Below, piece after piece: positions 16,927 to 25,027 of a DNA stretch of 64,000 nucleotides (positions are counted from its first letter, which is position 1; each line of letters opens with the position of its first letter). This stretch comes from a virus: the IMG/VR virus record IMGVR_UViG_3300021373_001027, positions 1-64,000 of that record; one strand, written 5' to 3'. A program made the position numbers and the translations under genes. Under the pieces are notes generated by a model. The model saw only the letters and a list, made by a program, of their open reading frames with translations. It was not told the origin of the DNA and did not search any database.

Positions 16927-17328
16927 TCAACGTCCCATTAGCTTTCGCATGAGCATTCTTTTGTGTTGAGGACTCATTCCAGCAACACGACCTCCATTGC
17001 TGTAACCGCGTTTTTGAGGCGGCTTAGCTGCGGCTTCACGCATTTGCTTATCCATTAACTGCTGCTTAAGTTGAGCCTTAAGACTTTGTATTTCTTTGGG
17101 AGACATTGTTGCTGAATTGTTATTACGCAACTGTGCCTCGCCAGCAGTTTTAGCCTTTGCATTCTGGGAACGCTGCTGTTTCATTGCTTGCATTACTTCA
17201 GGGGAAGGCTTAGCGGGCCTAGCGCCCACATCGGTTTCCCCTCCGCGTTGATAGCGCTTAACCCCGCCACCGCGAGACATACGGTAACCTTTGCTAGCTG
17301 GTTTTTTACCACAACCTGATTTCTTCAT
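16927..17328 (-). CDS. Basic Gly/Gln-rich late protein, 133 residues
   Basis: Strongly basic, with an RGGGVKRYQRGG segment near residue 20, a Gln-rich helix at about 80-100 and a NGGRVAGMSPQHKRMLMRKLMGR tail. It is first in a row of four small Lys/Arg-rich proteins transcribed together; its start overlaps the previous stop (ATGA). Possible roles are DNA condensation or virion assembly, inferred from charge and context only. Confidence 0.6.
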   Translation of the reverse strand: MKKSGCGKKPASKGYRMSRGGGVKRYQRGGETDVGARPAKPSPEVMQAMKQQRSQNAKAKTAGEAQLRNNNSATMSPKEIQSLKAQLKQQLMDKQMREAAAKPPQKRGYSNGGRVAGMSPQHKRMLMRKLMGR

Positions 17329-17609
17329 GTCTTCTTCCTTTTCCGCTTTAGCGGTTTAACACGTTTAGGCTTACCGGCGGGTTGCCCAAGCTTGTTCTTC
17401 TGGGCAATTCTACTTTTTTTCTCACTAGAAGTCATCTCAGAAGATGTTTTGGGCGTCTTTGACGATACTCTTTTGGAAGGTCTACAGTAAGGCGTGCTGC
17501 GGCCATCGCCTTTTTTACGGCCACATGACTTTCCAGTTTTAACGTCCTTCCAGTCTTCTTTAAACCACCGTTTCAGGGCTGCTCCCTTTTCGGTCTTTCT
17601 CACAGCCAT
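17325..17609 (-). CDS. Small basic protein (DUF5872-like)
   Basis: 94 residues from the ATG at 17609, chosen because it forms TAATG with the previous small gene; an upstream GTG at 17642 is unlikely. It carries LKRWFKEDWKDVKTGKSCGR, then GDGRSTPYCRPSKRVSSKTPKTSSEM, the signature I associate with DUF5872 proteins of large-genome viruses and marine phages. Two Cys and a Lys/Arg-rich tail suggest nucleic-acid binding. Biochemical role unknown. Confidence 0.7.
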   Translation of the reverse strand: MAVRKTEKGAALKRWFKEDWKDVKTGKSCGRKKGDGRSTPYCRPSKRVSSKTPKTSSEMTSSEKKSRIAQKNKLGQPAGKPKRVKPLKRKRKKT

Positions 17610-17752
17610 TACTTTTTCCCTTTGCCTTTCGCCTTTCGGCACTTTGCAATAGCACCTGACGCATAAGCGGAAGGGAACACCTTGTAATTCGCTTTGACCT
17701 TTTTATAACAGGCATCTTTAACAGTACCACCTTTTTTGTAATACCTTTTCAT
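17609..17752 (-). CDS. Tiny basic protein, 47 residues
   Basis: Begins MKRYYKKGGTVKDACYKKVK and continues with FPSAYASGAIAKCRKAKGKGKK. Both ends overlap neighbours as TAATG, strong support for a real gene. Two Cys and a DACYKKVK...YASGA..KCRK pattern recur in short proteins of marine viruses. No function known; likely acts with the adjacent basic proteins. Confidence 0.72.
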   Translation of the reverse strand: MKRYYKKGGTVKDACYKKVKANYKVFPSAYASGAIAKCRKAKGKGKK

Positions 17753-18045
17753 TAGCATTTCCACCTTTTTCTAGCCTGTCTCAAACGAGAATTAGGGTCT
17801 TTAGCGGCCTTGGGAAACTGTTTCATCTGCCCCGCAGACCTAGCACAGTATGACTTTCGGCGCTTTGCGTCCTTGCTTCCTGCTTTTACCTTACCAGTAA
17901 CAGCGGTCTTTAGCTTAGAGCCGGGATTTGCTTTTCGATGGGCAGCTACGCCCTTTTTAGTCATTCCTGCGCCTGCTTTGGTTTTACGGTAGTTCCCGCC
18001 CTTGCCAGTGGTTTTAGCTATAGGTTTGTCTTTCTTACTAGCCAT
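17752..18045 (-). CDS. Basic late protein, 97 residues
   Basis: Lys/Arg/Ala/Gly-rich throughout: MTKKGVAAHRKANPGSKLKTAV (positions about 28-49), then KAGSKDAKRRKSYCARSAGQMK and a terminal RKRWKC. The GVAAHRKANPGSKLKTAVTGKV core resembles a conserved motif in marine viral basic proteins. It is the most upstream of the four-gene basic cluster. Histone-like DNA condensation is possible but not shown. Confidence 0.65.
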   Translation of the reverse strand: MASKKDKPIAKTTGKGGNYRKTKAGAGMTKKGVAAHRKANPGSKLKTAVTGKVKAGSKDAKRRKSYCARSAGQMKQFPKAAKDPNSRLRQARKRWKC

Positions 18046-18047
18046 GA

Positions 18048-18536
18048 TTAATCCTTAAGAGCTATAAACTGCTCAAGAGTTAAAGCATTCACTGCCGCCG
18101 CTATTGTTTCAGGAGAGCCACTTAAAACATTTTCTGTGGTTGTCACCGTGTTGACCAGAGCCGCTACTTGCGCTGGGAATACTGGAGAGTTATCTGCTAC
18201 AAAGTAAAACGGAGTAGAGAAATCGTCTGAGAACAACACCCCCGCTACAGCAACAACGCGAGGGTCGTACAGTAACTTCCAGCCGTTTATTAAGAAGTAG
18301 CTATCGCCTGTAAAACCACCGGGAATTACGTCAAGCCCCGTAAAACGCATAGCGGGTAGGTAAGCGCGGTTTTCTTCGCGCTCAAACCAACGAACCCAAG
18401 CGGAGTACAGTTCATCTCTAATATCTAACGTAGTTACATCAGAGTTTACTGTAATTTCCTTAGTACGCCCGTTGAAGTTAACTTTATCGCCGTCAAGCCA
18501 TTCTTCACCGTGCGCTGTCCATACCAATAACGCCAT
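18048..18536 (-). CDS. Putative virion protein, 162 residues
   Basis: No recognised family. Beta-rich N-terminus with VNFNGRTKEITVNSDVTTLDIRDELYSAWVRWF, middle INGWKLLYDPR, and an Ala/Thr-rich C-terminal helix ending ALTLEQFIALKD. The SAWVRWF / INGWKL pattern is repeatedly found in phage structural modules with large surface proteins like its upstream neighbour. Probably a tail or head surface component. Confidence 0.55.
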   Translation of the reverse strand: MALLVWTAHGEEWLDGDKVNFNGRTKEITVNSDVTTLDIRDELYSAWVRWFEREENRAYLPAMRFTGLDVIPGGFTGDSYFLINGWKLLYDPRVVAVAGVLFSDDFSTPFYFVADNSPVFPAQVAALVNTVTTTENVLSGSPETIAAAVNALTLEQFIALKD

Positions 18537-18545
18537 GTGTTATTC

Positions 18546-20528
18546 CTACTGGAGTATTTCTTTCCAGTTAACGACCACCATGATTTTTGCACTAGGGTAA
18601 TAGGCAGTTCTTGTCTTGGCAAAGAAGCTCCAGACGACCCTAGAGCCTTGGAACCCTGTAATGTTGCCACCATTGGCAGCGCCTAAAGATATAGGGGTGG
18701 TCAGTCCAGCGTCGGAGTAAAGCTCTGCGCTGTTGACGCTAATCGGCTTAGCATAAACAACCAGATCATCGTAGCTTGCGTTGTCAGTTCCTGTGATCGT
18801 GTAACCCCCAGCATTGAACGGGAATGTTACCGTCATAGGCTCCCTGACATTGATTCTGGCGGTTGTGGTCATTACTGCGGGCGATGCCGCAGAGATTGTC
18901 GCTATCGTGTTCTCAACCGTGCCGCCGTCATCAGGAAAGTTTTTGACCGCGCCGTACTGAAAGTTATTAAACGTATCAGTCAGTATGCTATCAAAGCGCC
19001 CTTTAAACATATCTTGCAGAATAATTTTGCCGCCTTCAAAACTTGTTCCAGCAGTTGATATTTCTACGTTGGTTGACGCTATTGGAGTAAATACATTGCT
19101 GTTATCAACAGAGTTAATCTCCATTTTCAGGTCAACGATTGCGTCAGCCGCATCAAATTGTCCTACAGCCGCTCCAGTATCATTAAACGCGTAAGCGCTG
19201 ATAGAGGTTGGAACATATAGCGTGTGGTTAACCTCTCCATTGGCGTGAAGCTCTCTGGGCGACAAGGCAAACAGTCGTTGCCAGTTATCTGATACGTTTG
19301 CTGTAACCGAGGTATGTGGTGAAGCGTAAGTGGCGGGTGAACCGTAAGCTCTCAGGTCTATGTTACTTTCTGTCCATATTGCTGCTGACCATGTTTCAAT
19401 ATAGAGATTGCTTCCTGATAAAGCCGTAGATTTGTTTGAAAAACAGGCGGGTAACGAGGCTGTCTGACTCATTGCCTGTGCGTATTCATTGCCTTGGTAG
19501 TAGCTGTGGCAGACAACTCGTTGTCCGTCCTCATACACACCAAAACGAACTCGGCCAGCACCATGCCACTGTATGTCAATCCACCACAAGTTTACCTTTG
19601 ACAAGTCAAGAACAACCTGACTGTCTCCAGTGCCGTCTAGCTTGTCACCGTTCCAGTCTGCGCGAGGAACAATCGTGTCTTTCTGCGGTGCAGATGGAAT
19701 ACTGGATCGAACCACAACAGACAGACCTGTGGCGTCAACGGCGTCTACCCCGCCCGTACCCACCCGAAACATAAACCCGTTATTGGCGTCAAACAAGCCC
19801 CACTGTCGAGTGTTGCCCGTAGTCACAGGGGAGTTAAGTAGTGCGGTTCCCGCCCACAGATGGCTTGAGCCAGCTACGTAGTGGTGATACTGATTCGATG
19901 ATGATGAGGCAAATCCGTTTGTGGGATCAACTGTGTTGTCCACGCCAATCTTTACTGAGTGTCGAGTGTTACTGTAGGTGGCGTATCCTCCAGACAGCTT
20001 TACAGGTGAAAAGTTATCTGTAAAAACTGCTTCCTGACCAAACACGTAGTCGCCTAGCTGTGTGCCGCCACTGACGCGCAACTTGCCCCATGCATCTAAC
20101 TGAGGAAGCCCTTCTGCAAAACGCATGTTTGCAGAACCAGTAATATCAACATCAAGGCCGTACTCAGGGTTGTCAAACCCCATAATGTTGTTAGCTTGGT
20201 GGTAAAGGTCTTTTATGTCGGCAGTAGTGGTTGCGACTGTAGCCCCACTTGAGTCTTTGATACTTTGTCCAGCTATGGGGGAAATTTCGTTATACCTGTC
20301 GGCGTTACTGTAGTGAACGCTTATTGCGCCTTGGGAGTTAGACCCTTGAACGCCGTGCACATGGACGCTCATAGTGGGGCCACCATTTCCCTCTATGGTA
20401 TACATGCTTCCAATTGACCAAGACGCTGGGCCACCGGTAAACCCCACTTCGGCAGTGTGGGTCATAGCTATTCGATCACCCCCCGCACGCGGGGGGACTT
20501 GAGTAAACTTCCTATCGTTGACTGCCAT
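18546..20528 (-). CDS. Large structural/surface protein, 660 residues
   Basis: Beta-rich throughout without membrane segments. The middle has several Trp-rich strands (VNLWWIDIQWHGAGRVRFGVYEDG) that look like a carbohydrate-binding or jelly-roll fold. It is encoded with two other large beta proteins (482 and 509 residues) between capsid and adaptor genes. Candidate virion surface or appendage protein. I do not recognise the exact family. Confidence 0.6.
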   Translation of the reverse strand: MAVNDRKFTQVPPRAGGDRIAMTHTAEVGFTGGPASWSIGSMYTIEGNGGPTMSVHVHGVQGSNSQGAISVHYSNADRYNEISPIAGQSIKDSSGATVATTTADIKDLYHQANNIMGFDNPEYGLDVDITGSANMRFAEGLPQLDAWGKLRVSGGTQLGDYVFGQEAVFTDNFSPVKLSGGYATYSNTRHSVKIGVDNTVDPTNGFASSSSNQYHHYVAGSSHLWAGTALLNSPVTTGNTRQWGLFDANNGFMFRVGTGGVDAVDATGLSVVVRSSIPSAPQKDTIVPRADWNGDKLDGTGDSQVVLDLSKVNLWWIDIQWHGAGRVRFGVYEDGQRVVCHSYYQGNEYAQAMSQTASLPACFSNKSTALSGSNLYIETWSAAIWTESNIDLRAYGSPATYASPHTSVTANVSDNWQRLFALSPRELHANGEVNHTLYVPTSISAYAFNDTGAAVGQFDAADAIVDLKMEINSVDNSNVFTPIASTNVEISTAGTSFEGGKIILQDMFKGRFDSILTDTFNNFQYGAVKNFPDDGGTVENTIATISAASPAVMTTTARINVREPMTVTFPFNAGGYTITGTDNASYDDLVVYAKPISVNSAELYSDAGLTTPISLGAANGGNITGFQGSRVVWSFFAKTRTAYYPSAKIMVVVNWKEILQ

Positions 20529-20540
20529 TATTAGCTCCTA

Positions 20541-21989
20541 TTAGGGCGTGTAAGCACGATCCTGCTCAGCGGTCAACGTTACCACGTTTGACTTAGACCT
20601 TGTAATAGTGCCTGTAGCTACCACCGGCTTCGCAACGCCTATGTTTCCCGCAATAACCGTTATGTCAATGTCGGCAGAGTTTTCGTCAGCGTCAACTCGA
20701 CCACCTTGAACGTTGTTATCAAAGTCGATAGAGAAGGTTAGCGATGCTGCATTAATCGTACCTGTTACGTCAGTGCCTGTGTTGTCATCTAGGACAATCG
20801 CCGTAGCTGTGCCGTAGTCGTCGGCTCCGCTTGTAGAGTCCGTAATGAAGGCTGTGAAGTACCCAGCGCCACCCGACTGCAAGAACGAGTTAAAGTTAAG
20901 CTGCAAAGTTGCCGCGAAGTCAAAGATGCGCTTCGTACCACCTTGATCGAAGAAGTCCACGTTGTTTTGATCTTGAGGTCGCAGGTTGGTGATAAACACA
21001 CTTTGCGAACATATCAGCTTATCACCCTCAAAACGCAGTAGTGTATTCTGAATGTCACCTCTCTTTGCGCCGTCAGCGTCGGTAAGCGTGTCGAGGTTTG
21101 CTTGGTTTATGTCCCCAGTCTGACGCAGCAAATACTGAATCTTAGTGTATATTTGCTGAAGCGTTTTGTTGTCACCGTCAATGATGATACGGAAATCAAA
21201 ATCGTCAGCGGCATCGTTAATGTCGATAAGCTGGGACGTTGTGAAGTAACCTACGTCGATATTGGCATAAGTTGCTGATTGCGCTCCCGTTATTTCCGCA
21301 TCGGTGTTTACGATGTTTAGGTCTGTTGCGTTAGACAGCAGTACGTTGACCGTATTAGCGCCTGTTCCTAACTGACCAGTATCCGCTAGTACGGAATCGT
21401 CAAACGTAAAGCCTTGAGAGCGGATATACGCCTTGAAGAAAGTTTGACTGTCAAAAGTAGTTGTTGTGGCATCTACTGTGGCATCACCTAATATCTGAAC
21501 TGCTTGGTTAGGCTCATCAGTAAATACAAAATCTGCGGGGTTAGCACCGTCAACAATCTGGTAGTATGCCTGACCTCCAGCGTTAAACTCACCCAGAGAC
21601 ACGATACCTACATATCGTCGGGCCAGATCACCGGTATCGGAAGTACCTGCAATATCAGGCGTACCCGCTGCTTGGTATTCGTTCCAACCGCCATCACGTA
21701 ACGCTTCTCGCGTAGCGTCATCGGCTGGCCCCCAGTCGTTAAACCGCGATCCGTCAAAGCCAAATTCAAACTGACCTGATTTGGCGTCGATTGCATACAT
21801 CGGAAAGGGGAAGCTGTTATACGCTGACGTTTCCCACAGTTTGATGAACTTAGAGTAAAGCGCCTGTAACGTAACGCCGTCTTTATAGACAAGGTTACCT
21901 GCGGCATTAAGCGTAAAAGTACGCGCTGTAGTGTTAATGGTAATCTCGGTGTTTACGACCAGATCATCACCGTCTATAATTTTTGCCAT
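20541..21989 (-). CDS. Structural protein, 482 residues
   Basis: Opens MAKIIDGDDLVVNTEITIN and contains LYSKFIKLWETSAYNSFPFPM, KSGQFEFGFDGSRF and NLRPQDQNNVDFFDQGG, motifs I associate with large virion proteins of marine phage contigs. Acidic and beta-rich. Its last residues, EQDRAYTP, echo the end of the downstream-encoded 509-residue protein (LDRNYVP), suggesting a shared C-terminal docking element. Function unknown. Confidence 0.6.
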   Translation of the reverse strand: MAKIIDGDDLVVNTEITINTTARTFTLNAAGNLVYKDGVTLQALYSKFIKLWETSAYNSFPFPMYAIDAKSGQFEFGFDGSRFNDWGPADDATREALRDGGWNEYQAAGTPDIAGTSDTGDLARRYVGIVSLGEFNAGGQAYYQIVDGANPADFVFTDEPNQAVQILGDATVDATTTTFDSQTFFKAYIRSQGFTFDDSVLADTGQLGTGANTVNVLLSNATDLNIVNTDAEITGAQSATYANIDVGYFTTSQLIDINDAADDFDFRIIIDGDNKTLQQIYTKIQYLLRQTGDINQANLDTLTDADGAKRGDIQNTLLRFEGDKLICSQSVFITNLRPQDQNNVDFFDQGGTKRIFDFAATLQLNFNSFLQSGGAGYFTAFITDSTSGADDYGTATAIVLDDNTGTDVTGTINAASLTFSIDFDNNVQGGRVDADENSADIDITVIAGNIGVAKPVVATGTITRSKSNVVTLTAEQDRAYTP

Positions 21990-22004
21990 TGTCTGCTCCC
22001 CCCT

Positions 22005-23534
22005 TTAAGGAACGTAGTTTCTGTCTAATTGCTGCGCTACAGGTAACGTAGCGCTGGTGGAGCCAAGTTCAAAACCGTAAACAAAGAACGGTACGTAGCC
22101 GTCGCGGTATACTTTTATGTCTATAAAAGTTCCAGCAGAAAACGTATACGTATATGTAGAAGTCGTCCCAGTTATATCTTGATCGTCTTGCAATTTGGTT
22201 GTTGTGCCTGCGGTGTATATTACCACATCAGAGTTACTTATTACTCCACTAACCGTTAAGGTAGCTTGCCCAGCAACAACATTAACTGTTGCGCCTGCTG
22301 TCCGTATTGACGGTAGTGTTGCACCAGCAGCTACGTTAATGTTTAGGGTGCCAGAACCAACGTTTACAAATATTGTTTCGTTGCCTGTACTGCTAGTTGA
22401 CGCTGGGGAACCTGTAGCACCGACAACGTATCCCGATGTTGTACACGACCAATCCATTGAACCCGTACCAAGACTGGTAAGCTCTACTGCATGGCTAGTT
22501 GTAGCGCCTTTTGTAAAGTCACATAAATCAACTTGATCTAGGTTTGAAACAACCACGGCTTCTGTGGATGGGGCATCTGAAAATCTTGAACCTGTAAAAT
22601 CTGCGCCGTTGCCAATAATACTTGTGCAGTCGTTGAAAATGCAATTTGACGCAGTTTGTCCTGATTTAAGGGTTATTATCCCAGCCCGCACAAACGTCGT
22701 ACCAGCCAACAAAAGAGTCACATCGGCGTTATTCATTGTAAAATCAAAGCGTGTAGTATCTGTATCGCCAGCGCCTTTTATAACGCTGTTAGCAATATCT
22801 ACAGTACAGCCAGAACCTTGCCCGATAATGTCATACAAACTTGCATTTACAGGGGCATCGGCAAAGATAAACACATCGTTATCTGCCTTAAAATATGTTG
22901 CTGTTGCTCCCGAACCAATAGTTATTTTCCCAAAGCAAAAGTTTACTTCCTGCTCGGATAAAATAATTCCATAAGCTGAAGCGCTATCCACTGTAGACGT
23001 TTCTGTAAACGTAATTGGGTCGCCAACAGTACCTCCGGTAAGTGTATAACCATCACCATAACGCAGATAATCCACAAACGTGTTAATAACGTTTCTTGGC
23101 TGGCCGTTGCGCTGAAATCTAAAGCCAACATCATTAATGTTTCCGGTAGGCTTAGTGCCAGAGTCATTTGCAGAGTTATAGTCAACAATGGCATTAAACC
23201 AACCGCCTTGGTAGGTAGGGACACCCGTTACCGCAGAGCCAGCACCTCTAAAAATATTCCAAAACGCTGTATTGTTGCCGCCTATCAGCATTTCAAAAAA
23301 GTCTAAGTTGCCTAGCGCCGTAAATTGTACCCATCCGCGAATGTGTTGGTTAGCGCCAGCAAAGTTTGCTGAAGTGTACTCAACGCTAGACGCATCAGAA
23401 CGCAATGTTGCATAAACGGAGTTTGTCCCTTCCAGCTTAATATCAGGCTCAAGCCCACCCTCACCAACCCATCCCGTTACAGAATCGGCACTGCTAATCG
23501 TTACAGGTACGTTCGTAAGAGTAGGCGCAGCCAT
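22005..23534 (-). CDS. Structural protein with probable beta-helix, 509 residues
   Basis: The first 150 residues look like a lectin-type sandwich (LEGTNSVYATLRSD, RGWVQFTALGNLDFFEMLIGG). Residues about 200-400 show short repeated strands with Asn/Cys/Ser turns (ADVTLLLAGTTFVRAGIITLKSG), typical of a parallel beta-helix. The C-terminal 80 residues form an Ig/bacon-like beta domain ending LDRNYVP. Such architecture fits a receptor-binding or appendage protein. Start overlaps the next gene by TAATG. Confidence 0.6.
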   Translation of the reverse strand: MAAPTLTNVPVTISSADSVTGWVGEGGLEPDIKLEGTNSVYATLRSDASSVEYTSANFAGANQHIRGWVQFTALGNLDFFEMLIGGNNTAFWNIFRGAGSAVTGVPTYQGGWFNAIVDYNSANDSGTKPTGNINDVGFRFQRNGQPRNVINTFVDYLRYGDGYTLTGGTVGDPITFTETSTVDSASAYGIILSEQEVNFCFGKITIGSGATATYFKADNDVFIFADAPVNASLYDIIGQGSGCTVDIANSVIKGAGDTDTTRFDFTMNNADVTLLLAGTTFVRAGIITLKSGQTASNCIFNDCTSIIGNGADFTGSRFSDAPSTEAVVVSNLDQVDLCDFTKGATTSHAVELTSLGTGSMDWSCTTSGYVVGATGSPASTSSTGNETIFVNVGSGTLNINVAAGATLPSIRTAGATVNVVAGQATLTVSGVISNSDVVIYTAGTTTKLQDDQDITGTTSTYTYTFSAGTFIDIKVYRDGYVPFFVYGFELGSTSATLPVAQQLDRNYVP

Positions 23535-23770
23535 TAGCTATAACTCAACGATGCACGGTTGTCCCACACGCTATCAAAATTACCGTTACCGTCAGCAAAA
23601 GAAACTGAAAAAACGTTACCGCTAGTTTCTAGTTTTTTAATTTGCCAAACCGCCAAAGATGTAGGAGAACTAGGAGCCGCCCTACCTACATAGGTGACTC
23701 CTGCCTCTGTCTCGTCCAACAAAACTGTATAAGGAAAAGTTGTTGAGGACGTTATACTTACGCCGCTCAT
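23534..23770 (-). CDS. Small structural-module protein, 78 residues
   Basis: Beta-rich: TFPYTVLLDETEAGVTYVGRAAPSS, VWQIKKLETSGNVFSVSFADG and a terminal VWDNRASLSYS. The TYVGRA...VWQIKK...FADG..FD..WDNRASLSYS pattern is common in short tail-tip or fibre-base proteins. TAATG coupling with the 509-residue gene. Probably structural. Confidence 0.65.
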   Translation of the reverse strand: MSGVSITSSTTFPYTVLLDETEAGVTYVGRAAPSSPTSLAVWQIKKLETSGNVFSVSFADGNGNFDSVWDNRASLSYS

Positions 23771-23773
23771 AAC

Positions 23774-24292
23774 TTAGCCTAGTTTGGCTTTAAGCTTAGC
23801 TAAGGAGGTTTCTACTGACTTGCGCTTAGTTTCAAGCTGCTTAATTTCACTTTCTAAAGAGTCTTTAATTTTAGAAAGGTCTTTTTCTAAAGCAACCGTC
23901 TTTGCCTTAAAAACGTCGTCCAATGCGTCGATTTTAGCTTGCTTGACACTAACCGCTACTTCCGTCTCAGCCTTTAGTTTGTCTTTTAACCCCTGCAAAG
24001 AAGAATTAACGGACATAAAATCAGCTTCAATAGAGCCGAGTTCTTTAGAAGCTTCAGCTTTTTTAACTAAAATTTCAGCAAGCTTGGCGTCGGCATTGGC
24101 AATAGACTTAAGCTTATCTTCACGCTCTCTAGCGCAAGCGTCTTCAATAAGTTGCAGCTTATCTAAACTTTCGGCAACAAGCCTTTCATAATCTTTAGCC
24201 TTGGAAGCGGCTTCAATCACGGCAGGTATAGCTTCGATAGCAGGGCCAAACGTCTCAGCAAACTTTTTAAGAGCGCTCTCGTTAATGCTCAT
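23774..24292 (-). CDS. Coiled-coil protein, 172 residues
   Basis: Nearly all residues from 30 to 172 show heptad patterns rich in Lys, Glu, Leu and Ala (LEKDLSKIKDSLESEIKQLETKRKSV). No Cys-rich or membrane segment. It is encoded among head and fibre-base genes with TAATG coupling. A structural or scaffolding rod is plausible. Confidence 0.65.
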   Translation of the reverse strand: MSINESALKKFAETFGPAIEAIPAVIEAASKAKDYERLVAESLDKLQLIEDACAREREDKLKSIANADAKLAEILVKKAEASKELGSIEADFMSVNSSLQGLKDKLKAETEVAVSVKQAKIDALDDVFKAKTVALEKDLSKIKDSLESEIKQLETKRKSVETSLAKLKAKLG

Positions 24293-24618
24293 TATACTGG
24301 GCCTCCAGACTGAATTACCGTTAAAGTAACGTCACCGGTAGTAACCGCAGATACATCTAGACGAACAGCAGTCACAGGGAAAGCAATGTTCCCTGTTGCT
24401 GACGCCGATCCACCTACACCTGAAATACTAGACCAGTTACCGCTTGCAGCGACATAACCATCGGCATGAATATCGTCAGTTGTGTATTGAGCGACGTACG
24501 TAATCCCTGTTCCGTTTACAAGAACATCGACGGTCACATTAGACGGACTAATGTAGTGGTCTAAAGGGACAGGCTCGCTACTGGCAATAGAACTAACTGT
24601 TTTACGTATAGGTCGCAT
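24292..24618 (-). CDS. Small beta-rich virion protein, 108 residues
   Basis: Begins MRPIRKTVSSIASSEPVPLDHYISPSN and continues with alternating beta strands, ending TGDVTLTVIQSGGPV. The LDHYISPSNVTV...GTGITYVAQYTTDD pattern occurs in short proteins of marine phage head regions. It overlaps the coiled-coil gene by TAATG. Probably a capsid-associated or fibre-base protein. Confidence 0.62.
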   Translation of the reverse strand: MRPIRKTVSSIASSEPVPLDHYISPSNVTVDVLVNGTGITYVAQYTTDDIHADGYVAASGNWSSISGVGGSASATGNIAFPVTAVRLDVSAVTTGDVTLTVIQSGGPV

Positions 24619-24630
24619 TTAGACCCCCTA

Positions 24631-24864
24631 TTAAGACAGTGCAGCGCCAGAACAAACAACCCAAGCTGCGCCAGTCCAAACAACAACAGCAGTTTCGTCA
24701 TTACCTACGCCGTTATCAGTAACAACACGGAGAGAGCCAGTTGCGGCGTTTGTGATTGCGTTTGCCTCAGCCGTGGTGCCAACAGGCAAATTAACAGCGC
24801 CAGTAAGAGCGCCAGTAAAGCCACCTGTGGATACAATTGGGCCAGAAAAAGTAGAAGTTGCCAT
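24631..24864 (-). CDS. Small virion protein after capsid terminator, 77 residues
   Basis: Begins MATSTFSGPIVSTGGFTGALTGAVNLPVGTTAEANAIT and ends in AVVVWTGAAWVVCSGAALS. The STFSGPI-STGGF opening is typical of short phage surface proteins that share a fibre-like N-terminus. First gene after the terminator that follows the capsid gene, with a long inverted repeat in its leader. Probable decoration or fibre protein. Confidence 0.6.
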   Translation of the reverse strand: MATSTFSGPIVSTGGFTGALTGAVNLPVGTTAEANAITNAATGSLRVVTDNGVGNDETAVVVWTGAAWVVCSGAALS

Positions 24865-24888
24865 TAAATTTTCCTCACATGCGAGTTG

Positions 24889-24933
24889 GGTATAGCAGTC
24901 TGCATGTCGTCAGCCGGGACTGTCTGCTATACC
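24889..24933 (-). promoter_or_regulatory. Long inverted repeat in the leader downstream of the capsid gene
   Basis: GGTATAGCAG at 24889-24898 pairs with CTGCTATACC at 24924-24933, a perfect 10-bp stem around a 25-nt loop. It lies between the capsid terminator and the next late gene. It may be an mRNA stabiliser, a processing site or an operator. No promoter elements were clear. Confidence 0.6.
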
Positions 24934-24984
24934 GGAATGCCCGGAACTTGCTAAGAGTACGTTATTTTCTGTTAAACAGCAAAC

Positions 24985-25012
24985 AAAAAAAGAGGGCCGA
25001 AGCCCTCTTTTT
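24985..25012 (-). terminator. Rho-independent terminator after the major capsid gene
   Basis: On the minus strand, stem GAGGGC, loop TTCG, stem GCCCTC, then a run of seven T. It lies 20-40 bases past the capsid stop. Partial termination here would give higher transcript levels for head genes than for tail genes. Confidence 0.9.
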
Positions 25013-25027
25013 CTACAACGCTGAAGC

